Positions 43,447 to 52,204 of a DNA stretch of 63,497 nt are shown in pieces. The DNA comes from Lysobacteraceae bacterium CU05-9 (GTDB taxonomy: Bacteria > Pseudomonadota > Gammaproteobacteria > Xanthomonadales > Xanthomonadaceae). The notes beneath the pieces are model-generated. The model was given only the letters and a program-made list of their open reading frames with translations, was not told the DNA's origin and made no database searches. Numbering within the stretch: position 1 is the stretch's first letter; each line of letters opens with the position of its first letter. Both the position numbers and the translations under genes were made by a program. The stretch covers positions 1 to 63,497 of the forward strand of contig SWJS01000003.1 in assembly GCA_007556525.1 (NCBI GenBank), in the 5' to 3' direction.

Positions 43447-44250
43447 ATGCGCTTACTCGCATCTCTGCTTTTCTCCATCCTGGTGATCTGCACATCGTGC
43501 AGCGTGCAGAATTCGCCAAGACAATCAGAAAGGGTGCTTTTCGTCGGGAATAGCCTTACCTACGTAGGGAATTCGCCAGCTGTTTTCTCGGCGCTGGCCG
43601 AGGCCAATGGGAAGCCCATCGCTAGTGACATGATCGTGAGAGGCGGAGCAACGCTGACTCAGCGAGTCGCTGACGGGTCGGTCGCGCGGGCGCTAGATGA
43701 GAGGAAGTACACGGCGCTTGTTCTTCAGGAGCGCGGTGGCGATCTGATGTGTTCCTTCGGTCCTGACTCTTGTGTTCAGTCGCGGCAAGCAATCAAGGCC
43801 TTGAGTGCTTTTGCCGAGCAGAGCGGGGCGTCCGTTGTACTTCTTGGGTCGTACCAGCCTCACCCGGCTGCGTCTCAACGCTTGATCGAAGCCGAGTCTG
43901 CCGCAGCCGCGGAGGTGGGAATTCCATACATCGAGGTGTCGGAAAAGCTGCGACGTCTACGCAGTGCGGCGCCCGAGCTAACGTGGTTTGCTCCTGACGG
44001 CATGCATCCTGGGAAGGAATTAGCGCTACTGAACGCAATTCTCGTCTACCAAGCACTTCATGGATCGCTGCCAAGCCCACAGCCACTCACGGTGATGGCC
44101 CCAATATACGGAAGTACAAGCGGGCTCACGGAGACGTTGAGACAAGCAGACGCCCCGCCGCCCTTGTCGGAAACGCCCAAGGAGGTACGCTACTCGTCCG
44201 CTACATTGAGAAAGCTGCTGGGCGCCGTCGGTATCGAGGGCGGCAGCTAA
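43447..44250 (+). CDS. SGNH/GDSL-type hydrolase lipoprotein (cassette gene)
   Basis: 267 residues from ATG 43447, just inside the cassette junction. The signal LLFSILVICTSCSVQ carries a lipobox TSC. The SGNH features are VLFVGNSLTYVGNSP (GNS in place of GDS), IVRGGATLTQ, and the C-terminal DGMHPGKE (DxxHP). It is an envelope esterase or acyl hydrolase of unknown substrate. The stop codon TAA lies within the attC site, as usual for integron cassettes. Confidence 0.82.
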   Translation: MRLLASLLFSILVICTSCSVQNSPRQSERVLFVGNSLTYVGNSPAVFSALAEANGKPIASDMIVRGGATLTQRVADGSVARALDERKYTALVLQERGGDLMCSFGPDSCVQSRQAIKALSAFAEQSGASVVLLGSYQPHPAASQRLIEAESAAAAEVGIPYIEVSEKLRRLRSAAPELTWFAPDGMHPGKELALLNAILVYQALHGSLPSPQPLTVMAPIYGSTSGLTETLRQADAPPPLSETPKEVRYSSATLRKLLGAVGIEGGS

Positions 44251-44304
44251 CAAGTCATTCAAGCCGATGCCGCTTCGCGGCACGGCTTAATTCTGGTGTT
44301 AGAA
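44246..44304 (+). other. attC recombination site 1 (canonical)
   Basis: The left core GCTAACAA and right core GTTAGAA flank an imperfect stem: TTCAAGCCGATGCCGC / TTCGCGGCACGGCTTAA. This closely resembles the well-known ~60-bp attC sites of aadA-type cassettes. The cassette boundary is within GTTAGAA at 44298. Confidence 0.88.
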
Positions 44305-44341
44305 GCACACTGTATTTCAATGGTGAGAGGGGAACGAATAC

Positions 44342-45028
44342 ATGAATACAAAATCATTAATACTCTTAGTGGCGTTTGTTGTAAGCCCCACAGTTTATGG
44401 CCAAGAACCTTCAACCAAACAGGTTGTTGAAAAGAACTACAGGGTAGGTGAGAAGACATTCGCGTACGTCGGGGACCCTGTTGTAAAGGTAAAGGATTAT
44501 TGGATACGAGAAACATCTTTCTCAGCATACAGATCCAGCCAACCATTTGAAGTCTCACGAGCAATACTTGGAGTACTTGCACGGGTTCAACCAGACACGG
44601 ATATCCCGGTCGCTCAAAAACGCGCGGATGGAACCACGTTAGTTCAGCTCCAAACTATGCCAGGTGTCCACCTCGTAGTTGGGAAAGATGGAAAATTCAC
44701 CGGCAAAGCGATTTCGGGCTTTGGAATGCCGATGGGATTTAAGTATAAGATCCATCCGGAGGTCACATTAACACCTAGCTTTGGCCGCGTTATAGAGCCA
44801 AGCCGCGGTTTTACCAATTTCGAAATTTTATATGGTGGAATCAGCAAAGATGAACTCAAGCTTTCTTACCGAGAGTACACGCCGGACGACATGACCAGAG
44901 CCGCCTTTGCCCAGGAGCTGACATACTCGCCCGACAGTAAAACGGTTCGCTTCAAGAAAGTGGTCCTGCATATCGAAAGTGCCGACAATGAAAGAATAAT
45001 CTACACCGTCGTTTCAGATGGTTTATAA
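44342..45028 (+). CDS. secreted hypothetical protein (cassette gene)
   Basis: 228 residues with a signal peptide (SLILLVAFVVSPTVYGQ). The mature part has YRVGEKTFAYVGDPVVKVKD near the start and IIYTVVSDGL at the end, and appears beta-rich. Codon use looks more A+T-rich than in the flanking core genes (for example ATA, TTA and AAA codons), which suggests a foreign source. No family is recognised. It is the sole gene of the second cassette. Confidence 0.72.
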   Translation: MNTKSLILLVAFVVSPTVYGQEPSTKQVVEKNYRVGEKTFAYVGDPVVKVKDYWIRETSFSAYRSSQPFEVSRAILGVLARVQPDTDIPVAQKRADGTTLVQLQTMPGVHLVVGKDGKFTGKAISGFGMPMGFKYKIHPEVTLTPSFGRVIEPSRGFTNFEILYGGISKDELKLSYREYTPDDMTRAAFAQELTYSPDSKTVRFKKVVLHIESADNERIIYTVVSDGL

Positions 45029-45033
45029 GAAGA

Positions 45034-45092
45034 AGCGGTCTAAAAAATCGTTAAATCGAAAGTATGTTCGTACCATTGATTCTGGTTTGTGC
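45034..45092 (+). other. attC-like site 2 (decayed)
   Basis: GTCTAAAAAATCGTTAAATC followed by GAAAGTATGTTCGTACCATT and GATTCTGGTTTGTG aligns base for base in layout with attC site 1. The right core is no longer GTTRRRY (GTTTGTG), and the stem is reduced (GTA/TAC and AATC/GATT). It is probably a mutated attC. Confidence 0.55.
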
Positions 45093-45151
45093 GCTATGCT
45101 AACAGGCAGACTGGGCCACGCCTGCATCGGATCAAATCAGCGCAAGGATCA

Positions 45152-45787
45152 ATGGAAACTTCCGTCGAGATACTGGGACGAGCAAGAGAAACGTTAGCGA
45201 CGGCGCGTCTTGGACTTGATGATATTTTGGGCGAGCAGGCTCAGCGACGCCTCAGTGGCGTACGCAATCTCATTGTCTTTGGCAGAGCTGTGACTAACGT
45301 TCTCCAAAACCTGCGGTCGATCGAGTCAAATTTCGACTCCTGGTATCAACCGTACGTAGATGAGATGCGCGCCGATCCGCTGCTGAGGTATTTCTATCGC
45401 TGGCGTTCAGAGATTCTGAAGGAAGGAATTTTGCGGACTGGCTCCAGTATCCACGTCCATAGTTTCAATTTTCCAGATGATCTTTTGCGCCACGGTCCGC
45501 CCCCGGCGAGAGCTACGAGTTTTTTTATAGGAGATCAAAGCGGAGGAAGCGGCTGGTTGGTTGAATTACCCAACGGCATTACAGAGAAATTCTACGTAGA
45601 TATGCCAGAAGATTTAGTGACGTCTTCCGTGCATTTCCGGGACGCACCTGATTTACATCTTGGCATCCCTGTTCCAGACAAGAGCATTGAAACCCTTTCA
45701 TTCCTCTACTTCAGCTATCTCGAAAGCATGCTTCATAGCGCTCTAGCAGAGTTCTGCGGCATTGATGACGACCAACTCGTGTCTTGA
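45152..45787 (+). CDS. hypothetical cytosolic protein (cassette gene)
   Basis: 211 residues from ATG 45152 (METSVEILGRARETL, AAGGA upstream); the frame opens at 45089. It is mostly helical at the start (ATARLGLDDILGEQAQRRLS, GRAVTNVLQNLRSIESNF). A middle region has IHVHSFNFPDDLLRHGPPPA and SGGSGWLVELPNGITEKFYV, and the C-terminus is helical (SYLESMLHSALAEF). I recognise no family. It is the only ORF of cassette 3. The 325 bases after it show no further gene. Confidence 0.65.
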   Translation: METSVEILGRARETLATARLGLDDILGEQAQRRLSGVRNLIVFGRAVTNVLQNLRSIESNFDSWYQPYVDEMRADPLLRYFYRWRSEILKEGILRTGSSIHVHSFNFPDDLLRHGPPPARATSFFIGDQSGGSGWLVELPNGITEKFYVDMPEDLVTSSVHFRDAPDLHLGIPVPDKSIETLSFLYFSYLESMLHSALAEFCGIDDDQLVS

Positions 45788-46112
45788 CTTCTCCGTCAAT
45801 AACATTTCGTGCGTCTCTTGATCTTTGTTGATATGGGACGGTGCGGCAGTGTATTCCACCTTGCCGCGGACTCATCTTGTCGTGTCGGCGGCAAGGCATC
45901 GCCAGGTATCGCACCACGACGTTGTTTGCGATGGCGCATGCGACACGATTCTGGCCATGGCGACTGGAAACTGCCAGTTTAGATACGTCCTTATTTTCGA
46001 ATCAACTCCATCTGTTTTAGCATGTTTTATGCGGACTCCTTATCGTATTTCCATTTGCTGATAAGAACTAGTCCAGCTCATCGACGTCGCGAGGCGATAT
46101 GGAAGGAGGCTA

Positions 46113-46149
46113 GTCCACTTCGTGACGTGGCTTGATTCAGGCGTTAAGC
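46113..46149 (+). other. attC-like site 3 (right half)
   Basis: GTCCACTTCGTGACGTGG forms a hairpin, and CTTGATTCAGGCGTTAAGC matches the right arm and core (GTTAAGC) of attC sites. The left arm and left core are not recognisable in 46040-46112. The following gene starts 34 bases later. Confidence 0.55.
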
Positions 46150-46182
46150 AGAATTCTTTTACATATTGGGGAGTTCAATTTC

Positions 46183-47667
46183 ATGAGGCGGTTTCTTGAA
46201 TACTTCTTGGGGATAGCTGCTACCCTAGCGGTGTTGCTTGCAGTGGGGGTACTTTGGCCATCGGCAAACGCACCGCTGCCCGACGCCGCCAATAGCCGAG
46301 TGATTCGCAATGTACGCATCATCGATGTCGATCGAGGTACTGTCAGTGAACCGACGGATGTTTTGATCGAAGAGGGTAGGATCGCAGCCATCGGTGAAAA
46401 AGCACGTGCTAAACAGAACCTGTTGGTACTCGAGGCCGACGGAAGATACTTGGTGCCGGGCTTTTGGGACATGCATACGCATGCCTTGAAACTTTCGCCG
46501 CAGTTGCACCTGCCGCTGGCGCTCGCCAACGGTGTCACCGGCACTCGGGACATGATGGATTGCCCTGGAACTGATGATGCCCTGATTGCCTGCATTGATG
46601 ACAAGCGAAAATGGACACATGCCGCCGCAGAGGGTCAGATGGCGAGTCCTCGGTTTGTGGAGGTGGCGAGTTTTTACTTCGAGCGAAATGACATGACGCC
46701 GGATCAGGCGGTCATACTCGCGGCGGAATATCGGGCTCGCGGACTGGATTCGCTGAAAATCTACAACAACCTGCCTGCCGCAACGTACTCTCGATTGACC
46801 AACGAGGCGCGTCAGTGGGGCATGCCGATCGTTGGGCACTTACCCAAAGCGGTCAGTCTCGATGAAGCTGTCGGCGCAGGGCAGCGAAGTTTCGAGCACG
46901 CACATGTTTTTGTCCGTCATTGTTTCCGAGGTGGTGCACAGTGGCGAAGCGGTGCACTGGACAAGGAAGAGCCGACGGCGCTGGCGGAACGCATGGTCAC
47001 TCAATACGATGCAGAGGCGTGCACGCGAGCGTTCGCATTGATGCGTGAGAGGGGAACAGCATTTGTGCCCACACACGTGACGCGTGAGGAGGACGCACGT
47101 GCGCAAGATCTGAACTTCAAAAACGATCCTCGCCTCGCTTACCTTGATCCGCTCTCGCGATGGGCTTACAACGATGACATGAAGTCCACGGCGACGCGGT
47201 ATCCCGACGCACGCGGCGAAGCGGCTCTGCAAAACTACTTCTCTCACGGCTTAAAATTGACACACTCAGCGTACCGGGCAGGTGTGCCGGTGTTGGTCGG
47301 TACTGACACGGCGATTGGTGGTTTTCGCTATCACGACGAGATGGCACATCTCGTCCGCGCCGGGATGTCGCCAGCCGAGGTGCTGCGTGCGGCCACGCTC
47401 GATGCAGCGCGCTATGCCAAGCAGACTGACCAGCATGGTCGCGTAGTCGTAGGCAACGCCGCCGACCTCGTTCTCCTCGATGCGAATCCACTGGAGGACA
47501 TCGCGAACACGCGTCGCATCCATGCGGTGTTTTTGGCTGGGCGGTTGTATGATCGCCCACGTCTCGACGCGCTGCTTGAATTCACACGCACCCAGGCTCG
47601 TTCACCGATCAACGCAATCAAGTTGGTATGGGGGTTTTTGACAAGTTCCGTCAACGGTGAGCTTTGA
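46183..47667 (+). CDS. amidohydrolase family protein (imidazolonepropionase/prolidase-like)
   Basis: 494 residues from ATG 46183, with GGGGAG upstream. A membrane anchor (FLGIAATLAVLLAVGVLW) precedes a metal-dependent amidohydrolase domain. Ligands are HxH in VPGFWDMHTHALKL, a probable carboxylated Lys in LDSLKIYNNLP, His in PIVGHLPKAV, His in SFEHAHVF and Asp in VLVGTDTAIGG. It is a periplasm-facing hydrolase of unknown substrate, perhaps peptide-like. It follows attC-like site 3, so may be a cassette gene, though large for one. The next 188 bases hold only a GCCTGT-AA-ACAGGC palindrome (47699-47712). Confidence 0.82.
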   Translation: MRRFLEYFLGIAATLAVLLAVGVLWPSANAPLPDAANSRVIRNVRIIDVDRGTVSEPTDVLIEEGRIAAIGEKARAKQNLLVLEADGRYLVPGFWDMHTHALKLSPQLHLPLALANGVTGTRDMMDCPGTDDALIACIDDKRKWTHAAAEGQMASPRFVEVASFYFERNDMTPDQAVILAAEYRARGLDSLKIYNNLPAATYSRLTNEARQWGMPIVGHLPKAVSLDEAVGAGQRSFEHAHVFVRHCFRGGAQWRSGALDKEEPTALAERMVTQYDAEACTRAFALMRERGTAFVPTHVTREEDARAQDLNFKNDPRLAYLDPLSRWAYNDDMKSTATRYPDARGEAALQNYFSHGLKLTHSAYRAGVPVLVGTDTAIGGFRYHDEMAHLVRAGMSPAEVLRAATLDAARYAKQTDQHGRVVVGNAADLVLLDANPLEDIANTRRIHAVFLAGRLYDRPRLDALLEFTRTQARSPINAIKLVWGFLTSSVNGEL

Positions 47668-47830
47668 TGCAAAAAACGCTAGCAATTTATGCAACATTGC
47701 CTGTAAACAGGCGTATCACGATTCGTTTCTGCTGACATCGATTTGTCTCCGTGCCTTGGCCTCCTTCATCCCCGCCTCGCTACGATGACGCGTCGTGCTG
47801 CATACAGGAGTAAACCACAGTTGACAGGCT

Positions 47831-47846
47831 GTAAACTATAATTTAC
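47831..47846 (+). promoter_or_regulatory. operator-like dyad over the toxin-antitoxin -10 box
   Basis: GTAAACTATAATTTAC has inverted ends GTAAA/TTTAC and contains a consensus -10 TATAAT (47837-47842). It lies 10 bases before the toxin start, as expected for autorepression by the antitoxin or the complex. Confidence 0.55.
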
Positions 47847-47855
47847 ACTAACTTT

Positions 47856-48152
47856 GTGTATGAACTCGTCGCCAGTCAGACATTTGATGCATGGATTCGC
47901 AAACTTCGCGACCGTGAGGCGAAAGCGCGAATTCAATCCCGAATCCGACGACTCTCGTTGGGAAATCCTGGGCAGATGCGGGCACTTAAGAACGCGATTT
48001 GCGAAATGAAGATTGATTACGGGCCCGGTTACAGGGTGTATTACACCTTCAAAGGGTCGACTCTGGTTTTGCTACTTTGCGGAGGCGATAAGTCGACGCA
48101 GACCGAAGATATTAAGTTGGCGACGAGAATTTTGGCTGATTGGGAGAAATGA
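47856..48152 (+). CDS. RelE/ParE-superfamily toxin (HigB-like, COG3657 type)
   Basis: 98 residues from GTG 47856; the transcript may be leaderless, since no ribosome site is seen. Motifs are FDAWIRKLRDREAKARIQSR, RRLSLGNPGQMRALKNAICE (basic catalytic region), MKIDYGPGYRVYYTFKGSTL and LLLCGGDKSTQTEDIKLA. All are typical of the addiction-module killer group. These toxins cleave mRNA on ribosomes. The antitoxin gene starts two bases after its stop. Confidence 0.88.
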   Translation: MYELVASQTFDAWIRKLRDREAKARIQSRIRRLSLGNPGQMRALKNAICEMKIDYGPGYRVYYTFKGSTLVLLLCGGDKSTQTEDIKLATRILADWEK

Positions 48153-48154
48153 AA

Positions 48155-48448
48155 ATGGCAAAGGTCAAAGAGAAATTTGCCCGATACGACACCGCTGATT
48201 ATTTGGAATCCGAAGAGGATATCGCGGCGTACCTAAGTGCATGCGCCGAAGAAAATGATCCTGCGTTGTTTCTCGTTGCATTGGGCGATGTTGCACGCGC
48301 AAGGAACATGTCTGAGTTGGCTGCGCAAACTGGATTGACGCGAATGGGACTATACAAGGCTCTTTCCGGAACAGGTAATCCAAGCTTTGCCACGGTCAGT
48401 AAAGTTGCCCATGCGTTAGGGTTCAAAATTACAGTTGAGGCTGCTTAA
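48155..48448 (+). CDS. XRE-type antitoxin (COG3636 addiction-module antidote)
   Basis: 97 residues from ATG 48155 ([20 protein letters not shown]). The N-terminal toxin-wrapping part includes [20 protein letters not shown], and the C-terminal helix-turn-helix is [20 protein letters not shown] then [20 protein letters not shown]. It neutralises the upstream toxin and probably binds the dyad at 47831. Its last four bases overlap the 3' end of fis, which is convergent. Confidence 0.88.
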   Translation: MAKVKEKFARYDTADYLESEEDIAAYLSACAEENDPALFLVALGDVARARNMSELAAQTGLTRMGLYKALSGTGNPSFATVSKVAHALGFKITVEAA

Positions 48449-48774
48449 CTCAGCCCGTACAACCGCAGCTTCTTGCGCAGGGTGGCGCGGTGGATGCCGA
48501 GGATGTCGGCGGCCTTGCTTTGATTGCCATCGACGTGCGCGAGGACTTCCGTAAACAACGGGATTTCCATTTCGCGCAACACGACTTCATAGAGATTGGG
48601 ATTGTCGACGACGGAGACATCGATGTCGGCGAGCAACTGGCGCACCGAGCTGACGACATGGCGGCGGAGGGGAGCCGCTTCCAACTCCGCATTCACCGCG
48701 TTGGAGAATGTGCCGGCACCGATGAAGGGATCTTTCAAATAATTCACGGGACTCTGAGATTCCCGCGCCACCAC
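48445..48774 (-). CDS. fis: nucleoid protein Fis (Fis-family HTH regulator)
   Basis: 109 residues from GTG 48774; a GTG at 48744 (VNYLKDPF) would give 99, closer to E. coli Fis. The C-terminal half is highly typical: [40 protein letters not shown] and the end YGLS. Fis bends DNA and activates rRNA and tRNA promoters. In related genomes fis directly precedes purH; here they are separated by about 5 kb of accessory genes. The start is uncertain. Confidence 0.92.
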   Translation of the reverse strand: MVARESQSPVNYLKDPFIGAGTFSNAVNAELEAAPLRRHVVSSVRQLLADIDVSVVDNPNLYEVVLREMEIPLFTEVLAHVDGNQSKAADILGIHRATLRKKLRLYGLS

Positions 48775-48867
48775 CGCGCAGGAATTTAACTGAAGTGAAT
48801 ATCAAGTGTAGCCCTGAATTTTGACAGTTTGGCGAAACTGCCCGGACCAATGTTCAATTTTGCGAAA

Positions 48868-49785
48868 TTACCGTCGCGTTCCCGTGACGCGCATCCAATC
48901 ATCGAGCTGCGTCGCCTTCAGATCCTTGAACTCAGCGGAATAAGCCTGAATCACTTCGTCCTCTTGCCCTTCCAAAATACCCGACATCGCCAGCACGCCA
49001 CCGGCTTCGACACGCGACGTAATCGTCGGAGCCAATTCAATCAACGCACTCGCGAGAATGTTCGCAACCACGATCGGATAAGTTTCGACGGGTTCTTCGG
49101 ACGGCAAATATACATCGACAAACGAAGAGATCTCATTACGTTCGGCATTATCACGCGCCGCGATGATCGCCTGCGGATCATTGTCGACACCGACCGCATG
49201 CACCGCGCCGAGCTTCACCGCAGCGATCGCGAGAATGCCCGAACCACAACCAAAGTCCAACACACGCTCACCTTGCAACGCGCGCGCCGATGCCAACGTG
49301 TCCAACCATTCCAAACACAGCGCCGTTGTTGGATGCGTGCCCGAACCAAACGCCAAGCCTGGATCCAAACGCACGACGGCGGCCGACGACACGGCAGCCT
49401 CAGCAGGCAACTCCGAATTCCACGGCACAATCCAAGTGTTCAAACCAAACTTCAATGGCTCGTACTGATCCATCCATGCCCGTTCCCAGTCTTGGTCGGC
49501 GATGATTTTGAAAGTACCCACCGACCAATCGACCGAAGCATCTGCGGCATTCAACGATGCCAACACATCCTCCGACGACCGCGAGCCGTCGAACAACGCA
49601 TTCAACGTCATCTCATTCCACAAAGGAGTTTCGCCGACGCCAGGTTCAAAGATGGCTTGCTCATCGACCGCATCCAAATGCGCATCCGACATCGTGACTG
49701 ACAACGCACCGGCAGCTTCCAACGCTTCTTCAAAGCGAACGAACTGTTCCAGCGAACACGGAATGGTCAACTCAAGAAATGCCAT
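48868..49785 (-). CDS. prmA: ribosomal protein L11 methyltransferase
   Basis: 305 residues from ATG 49785 (MAFLELTI); ATG/GTG two codons earlier is possible. SAM-binding motif VLDFGCGSGILAIAAVKLGA near 165-185, RLDPGLAFGSGTHPTT and VANILASALIELAP (NILA motif) are diagnostic of PrmA. It trimethylates L11 on the ribosome. It is six bases after accC. Confidence 0.96.
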   Translation of the reverse strand: MAFLELTIPCSLEQFVRFEEALEAAGALSVTMSDAHLDAVDEQAIFEPGVGETPLWNEMTLNALFDGSRSSEDVLASLNAADASVDWSVGTFKIIADQDWERAWMDQYEPLKFGLNTWIVPWNSELPAEAAVSSAAVVRLDPGLAFGSGTHPTTALCLEWLDTLASARALQGERVLDFGCGSGILAIAAVKLGAVHAVGVDNDPQAIIAARDNAERNEISSFVDVYLPSEEPVETYPIVVANILASALIELAPTITSRVEAGGVLAMSGILEGQEDEVIQAYSAEFKDLKATQLDDWMRVTGTRR

Positions 49786-49791
49786 AACCAA

Positions 49792-51159
49792 TTAGCTCAT
49801 CGTGAGAGCGGATTCTTTTTGCTCTTTCAACCGCTTCTCAAGGTAATGAATATTCTGGCCACCTTGCTGGAATCCAACATCGGCCAAAATACGCTGCTGC
49901 AAAGGGATATTCGTTTTGATGCCATCAACCACGAACTCCGATAATGCAACACGCATGCGCGCAATCGCCGTCTCACGGTCAGGACCATGCACGATCAACT
50001 TGCCGATCATCGAATCGTAATTCGGTGGTACGACATAACCTTCATAGATGTGCGAATCCACACGCACGCCCGGACCACCCGGCACATGGAAGTGATGGAT
50101 CGGACCCGGCGATGGCATGAACGTATCGGGATCTTCCGCGTTGATGCGGCACTCAATCGCGTGACCATCAATCACGATGTCTTCCTGCTTGATCGACAAC
50201 TTGTTGCCGGCCGCAATCGACAATTGCTCACGGATCAAATCAACACCGGTGATCATCTCCGTCACCGGATGCTCCACTTGAATCCGCGTGTTCATTTCAA
50301 TGAAGTAAAAACGTCCATTTTCGTAGAGGAATTCGAACGTTCCTGCACCGCGATAACCGATGTTGATGCACGCATCGACGCACACCTTGCCGATCTCCGC
50401 ACGTTGCTCCGGAGTGATGCCGGGAGCAGGGGCTTCTTCGACAACCTTCTGGTGGCGACGTTGCATCGAGCAATCACGCTCACCCAAATGGATCGCACCG
50501 CCTTGACCATCCGCCAAAACTTGAATCTCAACGTGACGTGGATTTTCGAGAAATTTCTCCATGTAAACCATGTCATTGCCGAACGCGGCTTTCGCTTCCG
50601 ACTTCGTCGTTGCAATCGCGGCATTCAACGCAGCTTCGGTATGCACAACGCGCATGCCCCGACCACCACCACCACCGGCGGCTTTGACAATCACGGGATA
50701 GCCAATTTCACGGGCAATTTTGATGTTTTCGACGTCATCATCACCGAGTGGACCACCGCTGCCAGGCACGCACGGAACACCGGCTTCCTGCATTGCGCGA
50801 ATGGCTTCGACCTTGTCGCCCATCAAACGGATCGTTTCAGCGCGAGGGCCAATAAAAACAAAACCGGATTCTTCAACGCGTTCTGCGAAGTCCGCATTTT
50901 CGCTGAGAAAACCATAACCCGGATGAATCGCCTGCGCGTCCGTGACTTCCGCCGCCGCAATGATTGCAGGCATATTCAAGTAACTTTCCGTCGAGGGAGC
51001 CGGTCCGATGCACACGGATTCGTCGGCCATCGCGACGTGTTTGAGATTGCGGTCAACAGTGGAATGCACGGCGACCGTCCGAATGCCGAGCGCGTGACAC
51101 GCGCGCAAAATGCGCAACGCAATTTCACCGCGGTTGGCGATCACAACTTTATCGAGCAT
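49792..51159 (-). CDS. accC: biotin carboxylase subunit of acetyl-CoA carboxylase
   Basis: 455 residues. [20 protein letters not shown] start; ATP-grasp [35 protein letters not shown]; and [20 protein letters not shown] with FIEMN. It carboxylates biotin on AccB, the first step of fatty acid synthesis. It is 10 bases after accB on the same strand. A short basic/acidic tail ([12 protein letters not shown]) ends the protein. Confidence 0.97.
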   Translation of the reverse strand: MLDKVVIANRGEIALRILRACHALGIRTVAVHSTVDRNLKHVAMADESVCIGPAPSTESYLNMPAIIAAAEVTDAQAIHPGYGFLSENADFAERVEESGFVFIGPRAETIRLMGDKVEAIRAMQEAGVPCVPGSGGPLGDDDVENIKIAREIGYPVIVKAAGGGGGRGMRVVHTEAALNAAIATTKSEAKAAFGNDMVYMEKFLENPRHVEIQVLADGQGGAIHLGERDCSMQRRHQKVVEEAPAPGITPEQRAEIGKVCVDACINIGYRGAGTFEFLYENGRFYFIEMNTRIQVEHPVTEMITGVDLIREQLSIAAGNKLSIKQEDIVIDGHAIECRINAEDPDTFMPSPGPIHHFHVPGGPGVRVDSHIYEGYVVPPNYDSMIGKLIVHGPDRETAIARMRVALSEFVVDGIKTNIPLQQRILADVGFQQGGQNIHYLEKRLKEQKESALTMS

Positions 51160-51169
51160 GATGCGCCCC

Positions 51170-51652
51170 TCAGCCGATCACAAACAGTGGTTGATCAAAC
51201 TCAACTGGGTTGCCATTTTCAGCCAAAATCTGCACCACCGTCCCACTCGTTTCCGCTTCGATTGGGTTGAACATTTTCATCGCTTCAATGATGCCGAGCG
51301 TGTCACCGACATTCACTTGCTGGCCGACCGTCACGAACGCTGGCTTGTCCGGCGACGGCGATGCGTAGAACGTGCCGACCATTGGCGACTTCACGACGGT
51401 GCCGTCGGCGAGATCGTTCTTCGGCAGTGGTGCACCACCGGTTGCGGATTCGGTCGGCGACGCCATCGGCATCACCTGTGCCGGGGCTGCTTGTGCAGCT
51501 TGCATCGGAGCCGCGGTCGCATACGTCACAGGCGCTGCAGTCGCAACGGCACGCGCAAGACGCACGGACTCTTCGCCTTCCTTGATTTCAATTTCGGCGA
51601 GGTTGGATTCTTCGAGCAGGTCGATGAGTTTTTTGATCTTTCGCAGGTCCAT
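51170..51652 (-). CDS. accB: biotin carboxyl carrier protein of acetyl-CoA carboxylase
   Basis: 160 residues. The N-terminal dimerising helices ([20 protein letters not shown]) are followed by an Ala/Pro linker, then the biotinyl domain at about 90-160 with [19 protein letters not shown] and the biotinylated Lys in [14 protein letters not shown]. It carries the carboxyl group between the two ACC half-reactions. It is preceded by aroQ, nine bases upstream, as in many gammaproteobacteria. Confidence 0.97.
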   Translation of the reverse strand: MDLRKIKKLIDLLEESNLAEIEIKEGEESVRLARAVATAAPVTYATAAPMQAAQAAPAQVMPMASPTESATGGAPLPKNDLADGTVVKSPMVGTFYASPSPDKPAFVTVGQQVNVGDTLGIIEAMKMFNPIEAETSGTVVQILAENGNPVEFDQPLFVIG

Positions 51653-51661
51653 GGGGGTCTC

Positions 51662-52096
51662 TCAGTCGTTGAGGTTGAGGCGGCGCTGGGCCGCGTCGAG
51701 TGCGTACATATAGGATTGTTTGCCAAAACCACTCACCACTCCCTCCGCGATGTCGCTGAAGTAGGAGGTGTGCCGGAACGGTTCGCGTGCGTGCGGGTTG
51801 CTCAGGTGGATTTCGATAAAAGGTATTTGGGTTGCGCTCAGTGCATCCCGTATCGCGACGCTCGTGTGGGTATACGCCGCGGGGTTGATCAAAATGAATT
51901 GGGTGCCATCTTCGCGTGCTTTGTGAATCCGCTCGATGATCTCGGCTTCGCTGTTGCTTTGGAATGCCGCCAAGTTGTTCTCGCGCTCACGCAGTTCGGC
52001 GATGATGCTGTCGAGCGTGTCGGTCCCATACGTTTCCGGCTCGCGCGTACCGAGCAGGTTCAGATTGGGGCCGTTGATGAGGAGGATGCGGGACAT
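51662..52096 (-). CDS. aroQ: type II 3-dehydroquinate dehydratase
   Basis: 144 residues. [21 protein letters not shown] start with the catalytic Tyr, [20 protein letters not shown] with Asn and His, and [21 protein letters not shown] are diagnostic of the dodecameric type II enzyme. It makes 3-dehydroshikimate in the shikimate pathway. It is first of the aroQ-accB-accC-prmA run. Confidence 0.97.
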   Translation of the reverse strand: MSRILLINGPNLNLLGTREPETYGTDTLDSIIAELRERENNLAAFQSNSEAEIIERIHKAREDGTQFILINPAAYTHTSVAIRDALSATQIPFIEIHLSNPHAREPFRHTSYFSDIAEGVVSGFGKQSYMYALDAAQRRLNLND

Positions 52097-52204
52097 TCAG
52101 TCATTTTGCAGGGGCAAGCCTGAATTTTGCAGATATAACTGCCAAAAGTCCAGCATTTACGTGCTAATTCGCCGAAGTTGTTGTGTTTAAAACAATCGTT
52201 TGAA

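Larger units (their letters stand above)
43428..46149 (+). mobile_element. integron-cassette-like array without integrase (CALIN)
   Basis: The segment opens with a cassette junction GTTAGCT (43428-43434) and contains attC-type sites at 44246-44304 (canonical), 45034-45092 (decayed) and 46113-46149 (right half). All enclosed genes are on the plus strand, one per inter-attC interval, between purH and fis. No intI gene is in the window. The amidohydrolase and toxin-antitoxin genes up to 48448 may belong to the same insertion but have no closing attC that I can see. Confidence 0.7.

Noticed and set aside
47668..47855. Fourth attC site after the amidohydrolase
   Set aside because: CGCTAGCAA and the GCCTGT-AA-ACAGGC palindrome recall attC parts, but no right core GTTRRRY and no matching outer arms are present.
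49987..51270. Plus-strand ORF of 427 codons opposite accC
   Set aside because: AccC is certain. The antisense product is rich in Arg, His and Asn as expected for a frame shadow.
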